From Fidelibacterota bacterium (GTDB taxonomy: Bacteria > Fidelibacterota > Marinisomatia > Marinisomatales > CAZVFT01): a stretch of DNA of 21,486 nt. Below, one piece after another: positions 1 through 7,524 of the stretch (position 1 is the stretch's first letter; the number at the start of each line of letters is the position of its first letter). Where the stretch lies: positions 1-21,486 of the forward strand of contig JACNLN010000068.1 in NCBI GenBank assembly GCA_014381485.1, read 5' to 3'. The position numbers and the translations under genes were made by a program. The notes under the pieces were generated by a model that saw only the letters and a program-made list of their open reading frames with translations, was not told the DNA's origin and searched no databases.

Positions 1-3
1 CTT

Positions 4-20
4 TCCCGCCTGTGGCGGGA
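4..20. repeat. Short GC-rich palindrome (TCCCGCC type)
   Basis: TCCCGCCTGTGGCGGGA is a 7-bp perfect stem with a 3-nt loop. A near-identical 17-mer lies at 16267-16283 inside the cobalamin riboswitch. This copy lies downstream of the tRNA-Asp gene on the minus strand. It could serve as a transcription end signal there, but no T-run follows in either direction. Confidence 0.7.
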
Positions 21-86
21 CGTTCTAACCATTTAAATGAATTAATCGATTGAGGTCAGTTCGATTCAACTTTTTCAACAAAGTAG

Positions 87-160
87 CGGGACCGAAGGGA
101 CTCGAACCCTCGACCTCCGGCTCGACAGGCCGGCGTTCTATCCAACTGAACTACGATCCC
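87..160 (-). tRNA. tRNA-Asp (GUC anticodon)
   Basis: The reverse strand folds as a full cloverleaf of 74 nt. The acceptor stem pairs GGGATCG with CGGTCCC (one G-U pair), and the discriminator base is G73, as is usual for tRNA-Asp. The D arm carries GTTCAGTTGGATAGAAC. The anticodon stem CCGGC/GCCGG encloses the loop CTGTCGA, giving anticodon GTC. The T arm contains the standard GGTTCGAGTCC. The 3' CCA is not encoded: the bases after G73 are CTA. The 5' end of the tRNA contains the last codons and the stop codon of the upstream gene at 151-399, so the two must be co-transcribed or at least share DNA. Confidence 0.97.
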
Positions 161-399
161 AAAGACTTTTTCGACTTTTTCCTGTAAATCAGCGCAATAG
201 GAATAATGACCACATACCCGACAAAAAGCAAAATCGGTGCCAGAGTCAGAGATTGAAAACTGTTTACTTCCCCTGTTGTCATCACAATATAACCAATTAT
301 AATAACGACAACTCCAATACCAAAAATCAAATAATTTTTTCTTGTAAAAGTCCAACCTTCAAACAGATGCAATCCACTTTTTTGAGATTTCTTCGCCAT
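151..399 (-). CDS. Small DUF3098-like two-helix membrane protein
   Basis: This 82-aa protein has two predicted membrane helices, at about residues 24-41 and 53-71, and a short basic C-terminal tail (RKKSKKSLGS). The sequence around the first helix (RKNYLIFGIGVVVIIIGYIVM) and the LAPILLFVGYVVIIP segment match the pattern I recall for DUF3098, a small family often found next to ftsX in Bacteroidota. The ftsX region would lie outside this window, so that context cannot be checked. The ATG at 397-399 follows a TATATTTG promoter element by only 8 nt, so the mRNA would be nearly leaderless, and there is no Shine-Dalgarno sequence. The last codons GGA TCG and the stop TAG are bases 4-10 and part of the acceptor stem of tRNA-Asp. 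RNase P cleavage would therefore cut inside the preceding Leu codon. The function is unknown; the family assignment is made from memory of its pattern. Confidence 0.78.
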   Translation of the reverse strand: MAKKSQKSGLHLFEGWTFTRKNYLIFGIGVVVIIIGYIVMTTGEVNSFQSLTLAPILLFVGYVVIIPIALIYRKKSKKSLGS

Positions 400-407
400 G
401 ACCGTCG

Positions 408-438
408 CAAATATACGATGCTTACCAAAGAATACAAA
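408..438 (-). promoter_or_regulatory. Bacteroidota-type promoter for the DUF3098-like gene and tRNA-Asp
   Basis: Reading the minus strand, TTTG (438-435) is followed by 19 nt and then TATATTTG (415-408). This is an exact fit to the known Bacteroidota consensus TTTG-N19-TAnnTTTG. The start codon begins 8 nt later, so transcription probably starts at or just before the ATG. This supports an FCB-type primary sigma factor. Confidence 0.6.
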
Positions 439-495
439 GCCAAATTACCGACGATGGAATGTGGAATTTTGATTGTTTTAAACTAAAAATAGTAT

Positions 496-503
496 TATAT
501 TCG
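496..503 (+). promoter_or_regulatory. Possible -7 element for mltG
   Basis: TATATTCG differs by one base from the TAnnTTTG element and lies 10 nt before the mltG ATG. The upstream -33 partner is weak: ATTG at 472-475, spacer 20. It would be divergent from the promoter at 408-438. Confidence 0.3.
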
Positions 504-513
504 CCACCCGAAA

Positions 514-1548
514 ATGCCCCCTAATTTTCAGCTTAAAGATGTTTATAATATCATTGGAGTAGTTGTCTCAGTGACAGTTATATCCATTGTGATATTCTAC
601 TGCCTTATGGTGTTATGGCCACAAGCGAATCCACACGATGTTGTGAAAATAGCAGTGAAAAACGGCTCAACCCTCTCCGATATTGCATCGACTTTAAAAT
701 CAGAATCTGTGATTGATCATGTGAGTCCGTTTATTCTCGCAACTAGAATGATGGGATATGAAAGATCCATCAAGTCTGGTGTCTTTTCTCTAAAGAATGC
801 AAAAACAAATTACAGTATTATTCATCAACTGGTTATTGGAAATCCTATTGTGAAAAGGGTCACCATCCCGGAAGGATTGACGGTTGAAAGTACTGCGATA
901 ATCTTTGAGGAAACAGTTGGTATTAATTCGAAAGAATTCATCAGATTGTGCAGAGATGATCACTTTATCAATTCGATGGGTATCAATGTTGAATCTCTTG
1001 AAGGATATCTTTTCCCTGATACTTATTACTTCCAAGAAAATGAAGAACCTGAAGTCATCATTCAAAAGATGGTATCTGAATGTTTAGCTTTTTTCGATGA
1101 CTCCCTGTCGGTTCTTGCATCACAGTTTGAGTTTACGGATTTTGAGGTACTAACGTTAGCCAGTATCATTGAGGGAGAGGCAATTTATGATTCGGAGCGT
1201 CCGTTAATTAGCGCTGTTTATCATAATCGGTTGAGGAAACATATGAAACTCCAGGCTGATCCGACAATTCAATATATTATTGAAGATGGTCCGCGTCGGC
1301 TTTTAAATAAAGATTTGAAAATTGAATCACCGTATAACACTTATCTCTACTACGGCTTACCTCCTGGTCCCATCAACAATCCTGGAGAAGAATCTATCCT
1401 GGCAGCGGTAAATCCTTCTGATGTGGAGTATCTATATTTCGTGGCTAATGGTGATGGCAGACACACTTTTTCTCGCACGAAAAGGGAGCATATTTCCGCC
1501 AAGAGGAAATTTCAGGAAGTACGTCGGCAGGTAAATCGTCGGAAGTAA
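514..1548 (+). CDS. mltG: Endolytic murein transglycosylase MltG (YceG family)
   Basis: MltG cuts nascent peptidoglycan glycan strands at the outer face of the inner membrane and is thought to end glycan polymerisation. The 344-aa protein has a single N-terminal transmembrane anchor (about residues 12-35), a LysM-like region (about 42-110, with the typical GSTLSDIASTL) and the YceG catalytic domain. The segment LEGYLFPDTYYF (about 162-173) and ASIIEGEA (216-223) are family hallmarks; E220 matches the catalytic Glu of E. coli MltG by alignment to ASIVEKEx. The downstream ADPTIQY and YNTYLYYGLPPGPINNPG motifs are also typical. Length agrees with the family (about 330-350). It lies divergent from the DUF3098-like gene and 34 nt before the helicase gene, probably in one transcript. 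Confidence 0.95.
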   Translation: MPPNFQLKDVYNIIGVVVSVTVISIVIFYCLMVLWPQANPHDVVKIAVKNGSTLSDIASTLKSESVIDHVSPFILATRMMGYERSIKSGVFSLKNAKTNYSIIHQLVIGNPIVKRVTIPEGLTVESTAIIFEETVGINSKEFIRLCRDDHFINSMGINVESLEGYLFPDTYYFQENEEPEVIIQKMVSECLAFFDDSLSVLASQFEFTDFEVLTLASIIEGEAIYDSERPLISAVYHNRLRKHMKLQADPTIQYIIEDGPRRLLNKDLKIESPYNTYLYYGLPPGPINNPGEESILAAVNPSDVEYLYFVANGDGRHTFSRTKREHISAKRKFQEVRRQVNRRK

Positions 1549-1582
1549 TAATTTTTTATAACCGAAAAACCTAAGAGGATTC

Positions 1583-3751
1583 GTGAGTATATTAAAATTA
1601 AATAATGTCCAGAAAGAAGCTGTGGAATATGTTGACGGTCCTGTTCTCATCTTTGCCGGAGCGGGCAGTGGTAAAACTCGTGTTCTAACCCATAAGATTG
1701 CATATCTTATTCAAGAAGCTGGATACGAACCCGAGAATATTCTGGCAGTGACATTTACAAACAAAGCAGCAGATGAGATGAGAAACCGGGTGGAGCGCAT
1801 TCTGGGTACTTCGTCTGTCAAAGTCAATATTGGGACATTTCACTCCATCTGCGCTGGTATTTTGCGGAAAGATATTTCCATTCTTGGATTTTCATCCGAT
1901 TTTACCATTTACGATAATAATGATCAGGATACTGTTATAAAATCGCTAATGTTATCTCTTGAAATTCAGAAAGATGAGGTTAGTTCTACTGCCATTCGAT
2001 CAAAGATTAGCCTGATGAAAAACCGGATGGAAAACTGGAAGGATTTGAACGAGAATATTACCTCTATTCTTGACGATGCAGTTATCAGGATTTATCCTGA
2101 GTATGAAACAACCCTCAAAATGAATAACGCTCTTGATTTTGATGACCTTCTTCTGTTTCCACTGCGGTTATTCGAAAAGAAGCCGTCAGTTTTAAAGAAA
2201 TACCAGAATCATTTTAAGTATATCCTTGTGGATGAATACCAGGATACAAATCATCCCCAGTTTAAATTCATCAAGTGGCTGTCAGAAAAGAATAAACATT
2301 TATGTGTAGTAGGTGATGATGATCAATCGATTTATGGTTGGCGGGGAGCGGATATCTCAAATATTATTGAATTCAAGAAAAGTTTTCCCGAAAGCAAAGT
2401 TTTTACCCTTGAGCAGAATTACCGTTCAACTCAGACTATTCTCTCTTCCGCCACAGCTGTGGTAAAGAACAATGAATATCGAGCTCCAAAGACGCTGTGG
2501 ACAGATCTGGGAGAGGGTGAAAGTATTGGTCTGATGGAAACCTTTGATGATCAGGAAGAGGCAGAGGGGGTTATGGAGCTCCTGGAAAAGGAGATAATGT
2601 TAAACAAAAGAACCTTCAGAAATCTCGTTATTTTATACCGGATTAATGCTCAAAGCCGATCTATTGAAGAGAGTCTGCGCCGACGGGGAATCGCCTATAT
2701 CATTGTGGGAGGTATTAAATTCTATGCCCGAAAAGAAGTGAAAGATTTATTAGCCTACCTGCGGTTGGTCATTAATCCACTGGATCGAATAAGTTTAAAG
2801 CGTGTCATTAACTTTCCTCCGAGGGGAGTGGGGGTTAAAACTGTTGAAAAGTGTGAGAATTATGCTTCGGAACATGGATTAACCCTTTTTGACACCTTAA
2901 AGACCCCTGATGCGGTGGGTCTTAAGGGGAAGCAAGTAGCAGGATTAGTGGAATTCTACCAGACCATCAAAAAGTACCAGAAGCTTCGGGATTCACTCTC
3001 TGCATCAGAACTGGTATCGGTTTTATTGGATGAGTTGGGTCTGGTTCGTTTTTACAAGGAGCAGGCGACCAAGGAAGCGACAGAGCGGCTTGAAAATATT
3101 CAAGAGTTGGTGAATGGTATCCACGATTTTTGTGAGAGAGAAGAGGGAGCTGGAATACGTGAATTTTTGGAGGAAGTGGCTCTCTTGACCGATATTGATG
3201 ATTGGGATAATAAATCCAATGCGGTTACATTAATGACTCTCCATAGTGCCAAAGGATTGGAATTTCCTGTAGTCTTTATTGTCGGGATGGAAGATGGGTT
3301 ATTACCACACTCAAGGAATTTGGAAGATAAAAATAAATTGGAAGAAGAGAGACGCCTGTTTTATGTCGGTCTCACCAGGGCAAAAGAGAAAGTCTATCTT
3401 CATTATGCCACCAATCGACGCAAGTCCAGCGGTGTAGGCGGGACTGGTATTGCGTCGCGGTTCCTCCAAGAGATTCCTAATGAATTTATCGAACGAATCA
3501 CTTTCCAATCGGCTATTCTCCGACGGTCAATCAAAGTAAAAGGCTCCGATAGATATACCCTGAAACCGATCAGGACGGTCACGGCATTTGATGATCTCCA
3601 ACGAGGAGATAAAGTGGAACACAAATTGTACGGTAAAGGGATGGTCTTAGCCGTAGATGGGTCGGGTGAAAACCAGAAGATCACCGTTCACTTTCGGGGT
3701 AATATCCGGAAGAAACTCATCGCGAAATACGCTAATTTAAGAAAGTTATAG
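1583..3751 (+). CDS. pcrA: PcrA/UvrD-type superfamily 1 DNA helicase
   Basis: This is a 3'-5' SF1A helicase for repair and removal of obstacles from DNA. Visible motifs are Q motif LNNVQKEAV; Walker A AGAGSGKT (residues 25-32); motif Ia TFTNKAADEM; Walker B LVDEYQDT (215-222); motif III GDDDQSIYGWRG (244-255); motif IV QNYRST; motif V TLHSAKGLEF; and motif VI EERRLFYVGLTRAK. The C-terminal ~50 residues (GDKVEHKLYGKGMVLAV... to KYANLRKL) match the Tudor-like RNA-polymerase-binding tail of PcrA, which favours the PcrA/UvrD name over Rep. The start is GTG, supported by AAGAGG at 1573-1578. The 722-aa length is normal. The gene is complete and shows nothing odd. Confidence 0.95.
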   Translation: MSILKLNNVQKEAVEYVDGPVLIFAGAGSGKTRVLTHKIAYLIQEAGYEPENILAVTFTNKAADEMRNRVERILGTSSVKVNIGTFHSICAGILRKDISILGFSSDFTIYDNNDQDTVIKSLMLSLEIQKDEVSSTAIRSKISLMKNRMENWKDLNENITSILDDAVIRIYPEYETTLKMNNALDFDDLLLFPLRLFEKKPSVLKKYQNHFKYILVDEYQDTNHPQFKFIKWLSEKNKHLCVVGDDDQSIYGWRGADISNIIEFKKSFPESKVFTLEQNYRSTQTILSSATAVVKNNEYRAPKTLWTDLGEGESIGLMETFDDQEEAEGVMELLEKEIMLNKRTFRNLVILYRINAQSRSIEESLRRRGIAYIIVGGIKFYARKEVKDLLAYLRLVINPLDRISLKRVINFPPRGVGVKTVEKCENYASEHGLTLFDTLKTPDAVGLKGKQVAGLVEFYQTIKKYQKLRDSLSASELVSVLLDELGLVRFYKEQATKEATERLENIQELVNGIHDFCEREEGAGIREFLEEVALLTDIDDWDNKSNAVTLMTLHSAKGLEFPVVFIVGMEDGLLPHSRNLEDKNKLEEERRLFYVGLTRAKEKVYLHYATNRRKSSGVGGTGIASRFLQEIPNEFIERITFQSAILRRSIKVKGSDRYTLKPIRTVTAFDDLQRGDKVEHKLYGKGMVLAVDGSGENQKITVHFRGNIRKKLIAKYANLRKL

Positions 3752-3802
3752 ATTTTAATTTTTCCCCTTTGTTTTTCGTATAATTTCATTTAATTTATTA
3801 TT

Positions 3803-3821
3803 GAGAATGAGTCTCATTATG
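3803..3821 (+). promoter_or_regulatory. Fur box at the start of fur
   Basis: GAGAATGAGTCTCATTATG matches the E. coli 19-bp Fur consensus GATAATGATAATCATTATC at 14 of 19 positions and contains the perfect palindrome AATGAG-T-CTCATT (3806-3818). It directly overlaps the candidate fur start codons at 3807 and 3819 and lies just after AT-rich promoter-like DNA. The position predicts iron-dependent self-repression of fur and of the feo genes behind it. I see no second Fur box before feoA or feoB. Confidence 0.7.
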
Positions 3822-4262
3822 GAAAATATGAGTAACATCATGACAAAACAATTTAAAGAACTTCTAAAAAAGGAGCACTTGAAACTAACTACCCAGAGAC
3901 TCCTGGTATTTGAAGAGGTATTCAAATCAGACGAACATAGAGAATCTGAAGAAATATATTTTGCTCTGAAAAAGAAAAATCTAAATATATCCAGGGCTAC
4001 AGTCTATCGTACGATGGATCTTCTGCACAAGTATGGATTTGTGAACCGTATGGATATTGGAGAGGGAAAATGGCGATATGAGCACAAACTGGAATCGCAG
4101 CATCACGATCACTTAATTTGCGTTAAGTGTGGTCGGATTGAAGAATTCATCAGTAGAAAAGTTGAACAGGTCCAGGAGGAAGTGGCAAAACAGTACGGAT
4201 ATACCTTACTTAAACACAATCATCAATTGTTTGGTATCTGTTCTGATTGTTCAGAATCATAA
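3819..4262 (+). CDS. fur: Fur-family ferric uptake regulator
   Basis: This is a metal-responsive repressor with a winged-helix DNA-binding domain followed by a dimerisation domain. From the ATG at 3819 it is 147 aa. LKLTTQR (21-27) and NISRATVYRTMDLLHKYGFV (56-75) are the DNA-binding helices. HHDHLICVKCGRIEEF (95-110) is the classic Fur metal-binding stretch, and CVKC (101-104) with CSDC (141-144) forms the structural zinc site. The start is uncertain: ATGs at 3807, 3819, 3828 and 3840 are in frame and none has a good Shine-Dalgarno. Those at 3819-3840 best fit family N-termini. A Fur box covers the start region and feoAB follows directly, which favours a true iron Fur over Zur or PerR, although family membership alone does not settle the metal. 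Confidence 0.9.
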   Translation: MENMSNIMTKQFKELLKKEHLKLTTQRLLVFEEVFKSDEHRESEEIYFALKKKNLNISRATVYRTMDLLHKYGFVNRMDIGEGKWRYEHKLESQHHDHLICVKCGRIEEFISRKVEQVQEEVAKQYGYTLLKHNHQLFGICSDCSES

Positions 4263-4263
4263 T

Positions 4264-4290
4264 CCTCGGGGAAATTAATCCGGGGGTTTT
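4264..4290 (+). terminator. Weak hairpin plus T-run between fur and feoA
   Basis: CCTCGG (4264-4269) can pair with CCGGGG (4280-4285, one G-U pair), and GTTTT follows. The hairpin is only 6 bp and the T-run is 4 nt. At best it is a partial terminator that would lower feoAB expression relative to fur. Confidence 0.25.
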
Positions 4291-4306
4291 AAATGGTGGG
4301 GAATAT

Positions 4307-4621
4307 ATGGTTAGGAAAAGGTTTCAATCGAAATCGAAGGTGATACCCAGACATCGCATCTCTGACAAAAATTTAGATAAATCCCGTCTTTGTGACTTAA
4401 AGCCGGGTGAGAAAGCACGGGTTGTGGAAATTGGTGGTATTGAACGGTTTCGTATCCGCTTAATGGAAATGGGCATCCTTGTGAATGATACCGTAGAACT
4501 GGATAAATTTGCTCCTCTTCAGGATCCTATGGAACTTATTGTGAAGGGATATCACCTTTCCCTTCGCCGGAAAGATGCAGCAAAAATCTGTGTGGATATA
4601 ATCTCGAACGACAGTGACTAA
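4307..4621 (+). CDS. feoA: FeoA, SH3-like accessory protein of ferrous iron uptake
   Basis: FeoA is a small cytoplasmic SH3-like protein needed by FeoB for Fe(II) import. The chosen ATG at 4307 has GGTGGGG just upstream and gives 104 aa; the reading frame is open further upstream, but that part overlaps fur and looks non-coding. The core begins at LCDLKPGEKARVVEIGG (about 29-45), followed by RLMEMGILVNDTVELDKFAPLQDPMELIVKGYHLSLRRKDAAKICV, the typical FeoA arrangement with the MGI turn and the GYHLSLRRKDA strand. A basic N-terminal extension of about 27 residues (RKRFQSKSK...) is longer than in most FeoA proteins of 75-85 aa. It lies between fur and feoB in the same direction. Confidence 0.9.
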   Translation: MVRKRFQSKSKVIPRHRISDKNLDKSRLCDLKPGEKARVVEIGGIERFRIRLMEMGILVNDTVELDKFAPLQDPMELIVKGYHLSLRRKDAAKICVDIISNDSD

Positions 4622-4710
4622 ACAATGTTCGCATTAATTGAAATAAAAACAAGAAATCAGATACTGAATACTGATTGTTATTCACTACTCACCCTATTGT
4701 CAATGGTAGA

Positions 4711-6984
4711 ATGGCTGATTTAACCATAGCCATAGCGGGAAATCCCAATAGTGGAAAAACAACAATTTTTAATGCACTGACGGGTGCTCGTCAGCGTGTA
4801 GGAAACTGGCCCGGTGTAACCGTTGAGCGGAAAGAAGGTCGTCTTTCATACCAGAATCACTCTTTTCAGGTCATAGATTTACCAGGTACATATTCCTTAT
4901 CATCTTACTCTCTTGAAGAAACTATAGCCCGCAACTACATCATTGATGAATCACCCGATGTGGTACTGGACATTGTAGATGCTTCTAATCTACAACGGAA
5001 TTTGTATCTGTCAACCCAGCTAATCGAACTTGGAGCACCGTTGGTCATTGCTCTTAATATGATGGATATAGCTGAAGAAAAGGGACTTGAAATAGATACA
5101 AAGACGTTAAGTGTCTTATTAGGTGTAGCCATTGTCCCGGTAGTTGGACGTACTGGATTTGGTATAGATAAGTTGAAGGCGACCATCAATGATGTAGCGC
5201 TCAAATCGCCACAAAGACGACGTATTCAAATACCTTATCCCCATGAAATTGAAGAAGAAATTCAAGCTATCTCTGAAGAACTAGCTAATAGATCTATCGC
5301 TGAGGATCGTTTGCGATGGAAATCCATTAAACTTTTAGAGCGTGATGATACTTCGATTAATAAACTTAAACAAATAAAAAACAGCGAAATAATTATAAAT
5401 AACATTGAGGACTCAATTCAACATATTGAGACTATCTATAACGATACCAGTGGTGCAATCATATCACACGCTCGCTACGGATTTATCCAGGGAGCCATCC
5501 AGGAATGCGTGCGTGAAACAAAAGTTACTCCCCGGGATTATAGTCGTTCAATAGATAAGATTCTAACGAACCGGTGGCTCGGACTACCGGTGTTTGCCCT
5601 GATGATGTGGATCATGTTCAAGATTACCTATGATATAGGGGCTTATCCAACAGATTGGATTGATTACGGTGTCACAAGATTGATGAATATTTTAAACGGG
5701 ATGTTACCGGAAAGTATGATTTCAAGTTTACTTGTAGATGGTGTAATTGGCGGGGTGGGTGCCGTAGCTATTTTTTTACCGAATATTTTCATTTTATTCT
5801 TCATTATTACTCTCTTTGAAGATTCGGGTTATATGGCTCGCGTAGCTTTCATTATGGATCGCATTATGCACGCTATCGGGTTGCATGGAAAGGCGTTTAT
5901 TCCCCTGCTGATGGGATTCGGCTGTAACGTGCCAGCCATTATGGGGACTCGTATTCTGGAAACGAGACGTGATCGTATCCTGACAATCCTTCTGAACCCG
6001 TTCATGAGTTGTTCAGCCCGTTTGCCTGTTTATGTGCTGGTGGCAGGGGCGTTTTTTCCAACCCACGCAGCCACGGTTATCTTCTCATTGTATCTGTTTG
6101 GAATCGTCATTGCTATTGCCTCTGGAAAACTGTTTAGCAAAACAATTCTAACCGGGATGTCCAGACCTTTTGTGATGGAACTGCCGCAATATCAACTTCC
6201 GACTGTTCGTTCGCTTTTACTTCACACCTGGGAGCGTGGATATGTATTTATCCAGAAAATGGGGACGGTTATTCTGGTAGGATCAATCATTATCTGGACT
6301 CTGGGATATTTTCCCAGGAATGTGACACTTTCCAGAGATTACTCGACAGAAAGGGAAGAGATAAGAATTTGGTTAGAACAAAAAACGGTTCAAATCGAAC
6401 AAAAGTTTAAAGAATCGGTAACCATAGGTGAATCTCAATATACCTCCACAATGATACCTTTTGAAAAAAGTGAGTCGTATCAGTTGCTTCAAAGTCAGAG
6501 AGATTCTCTACGGAATAGCATATTGTATCAATACGATGAAGAACTGACAAATTTGCAGTATGCTGAAATGGCTGAAACGATGAAACAGCGATGGATAGGT
6601 AGGGTTGGGAGATTACTGGAACCGTTAGTGGCGCCATTAGGATTTACATGGCGGGAGGGAGTGGCTCTTTTTTCCGGGTTCGTGGCTAAGGAAATCGTGG
6701 TGTCGACCTATGGTGTTCTCTTTGGAGTTGGTGAAAATGTCAGCGAAGAAAGTAGGGGGGTTATTGAAAGCCTTCGTCATTCCGGGATGACGCCTCGCGT
6801 GGCGCTGGGATTTCTCATATTTACATTGTTGTATACACCGTGTCTGGCTACTGTGGCAGCTATAAAGCGTGAAACCGCCAGTTGGAAGTATACCATTTTT
6901 TCAATTGGATATTCTTTTACTCTTGCATGGCTTCTAGCATTTATTGTGTTTCAATTAGGGAGTGTTTTCAATTGGGTATCGTAA
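4711..6984 (+). CDS. feoB: FeoB, GTPase-coupled ferrous iron transporter
   Basis: FeoB imports Fe(II) across the inner membrane. From the ATG at 4711 (757 aa; a TTG at 4675 is the alternative) the N-terminal G domain has G1 GNPNSGKT (10-17), G2 region GNWPGVTVE, G3 DLPG (56-59) and G4 NMMD (116-119). A helical GDI-like region follows. The membrane part carries both Gate motifs: GYMARVAF...GKAFIPLLMGFGCNVPAIMGTRILETRRDR and NPFMSCSARLPVYV with its conserved Cys, and later GFVAKEIVVSTYGVLFGV. A hydrophilic, coiled-coil-like stretch of roughly 85 residues (DNA about 6340-6595, rich in Glu, Gln and Lys) sits between two membrane segments; longer inserts at this place also occur in FCB-group FeoB as far as I recall. 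The stop overlaps the next small gene. Confidence 0.96.
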   Translation: MADLTIAIAGNPNSGKTTIFNALTGARQRVGNWPGVTVERKEGRLSYQNHSFQVIDLPGTYSLSSYSLEETIARNYIIDESPDVVLDIVDASNLQRNLYLSTQLIELGAPLVIALNMMDIAEEKGLEIDTKTLSVLLGVAIVPVVGRTGFGIDKLKATINDVALKSPQRRRIQIPYPHEIEEEIQAISEELANRSIAEDRLRWKSIKLLERDDTSINKLKQIKNSEIIINNIEDSIQHIETIYNDTSGAIISHARYGFIQGAIQECVRETKVTPRDYSRSIDKILTNRWLGLPVFALMMWIMFKITYDIGAYPTDWIDYGVTRLMNILNGMLPESMISSLLVDGVIGGVGAVAIFLPNIFILFFIITLFEDSGYMARVAFIMDRIMHAIGLHGKAFIPLLMGFGCNVPAIMGTRILETRRDRILTILLNPFMSCSARLPVYVLVAGAFFPTHAATVIFSLYLFGIVIAIASGKLFSKTILTGMSRPFVMELPQYQLPTVRSLLLHTWERGYVFIQKMGTVILVGSIIIWTLGYFPRNVTLSRDYSTEREEIRIWLEQKTVQIEQKFKESVTIGESQYTSTMIPFEKSESYQLLQSQRDSLRNSILYQYDEELTNLQYAEMAETMKQRWIGRVGRLLEPLVAPLGFTWREGVALFSGFVAKEIVVSTYGVLFGVGENVSEESRGVIESLRHSGMTPRVALGFLIFTLLYTPCLATVAAIKRETASWKYTIFSIGYSFTLAWLLAFIVFQLGSVFNWVS

Positions 6985-7151
6985 TTGATTATCTCCTCAC
7001 TTTTGTTGTTGTAGCATTTGCAATCCTTATGGTGGCTCGCTACTTGATTGGTAATGTGAAAGGGTCCAAAACAATGCCTGACGGATGTGCAGGATGCGGG
7101 GTAAAATGTGAGTTTAATATATCTCAGGCAGATCAATCAAAATCCCGATGA
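6972..7151 (+). CDS. FeoB-associated Cys-rich membrane protein
   Basis: This small 59-aa protein overlaps the end of feoB by 13 nt. It has one transmembrane helix (about residues 4-26: IDYLLTFVVVAFAILMVARYLIG) and a C-terminal cysteine cluster C39-x2-C42-x3-C46 within MPDGCAGCGVKC. That layout and position match the FeoB-associated Cys-rich membrane protein family (Pfam FeoB_associated), whose role in iron uptake is not well known; electron transfer or metal handling has been suggested. No ATG fits well. The TTG at 6972 is chosen because it gives the usual family length; the ATGs upstream in the same frame lie deep inside feoB. It is probably translationally coupled to feoB. Confidence 0.8.
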   Translation: MGIVIDYLLTFVVVAFAILMVARYLIGNVKGSKTMPDGCAGCGVKCEFNISQADQSKSR

Positions 7152-7322
7152 TTAAAACCTTGTTACTGTTAAATAAAAAATCTATGAGATGTGAGATTGA
7201 TAAGAACGTAAATATTCAGTGGACTCGTTTTATTTACTGGGGTTCTACTGTTATTCTATGAGAAAAGAAACGTTTTAGCTCTATGTTCATAATGAATGCA
7301 ACAACCGACTCCATCTTTTTCT

Positions 7323-7349
7323 GTACTTTTCTTAACGTAAGAAAAGTAC
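7323..7349. repeat. Strong 12-bp-stem hairpin
   Basis: GTACTTTTCTTA (7323-7334), a 3-nt ACG loop and TAAGAAAAGTAC (7338-7349) form a perfect stem. It is flanked by CTTTTTCT on the left and AAAAGAAAC on the right, so the pairing extends loosely. Similar fold-backs that read as lysine-rich ORFs on both strands are familiar in FCB genomes as dispersed intergenic repeats; that comparison is from memory. Confidence 0.7.
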
Positions 7350-7364
7350 CAAAAGAAACTGTCG

Positions 7365-7380
7365 TCCCGACATGTCGGGA
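7365..7380. repeat. TCCCGAC-type palindrome
   Basis: TCCCGACATGTCGGGA is a perfect 16-bp palindrome. Related copies with the outline YYCCGACNNNTCGGGR occur at 16508-16523, 16628-16643 and 16746-16761. It follows the hairpin at 7323-7349 by 15 nt. Confidence 0.75.
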
Positions 7381-7524
7381 TAAAATCGTCTTATCCTTCG
7401 GAAAATCATCACTCTTTATCCCGGATTTTTCCAATGCGACCAATGAACATTTCCAGTTATCATCAACTGTTTCTTCCTATTATTGGAGATGGGTCCACCG
7501 GATATTTACATTGGATTTAAATAT

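Noticed and set aside
56..355. A 99-codon minus-strand open frame across the tRNA
   Set aside because: It overlaps the tRNA-Asp gene fully and the DUF3098-like gene in another frame, has no recognisable domain and looks like a shadow.
6340..6595. Foreign insertion or frameshift in feoB (hydrophilic stretch)
   Set aside because: The frame is continuous, both Gate motifs flank it intact, and longer loops at this place are known in FCB-group FeoB proteins.
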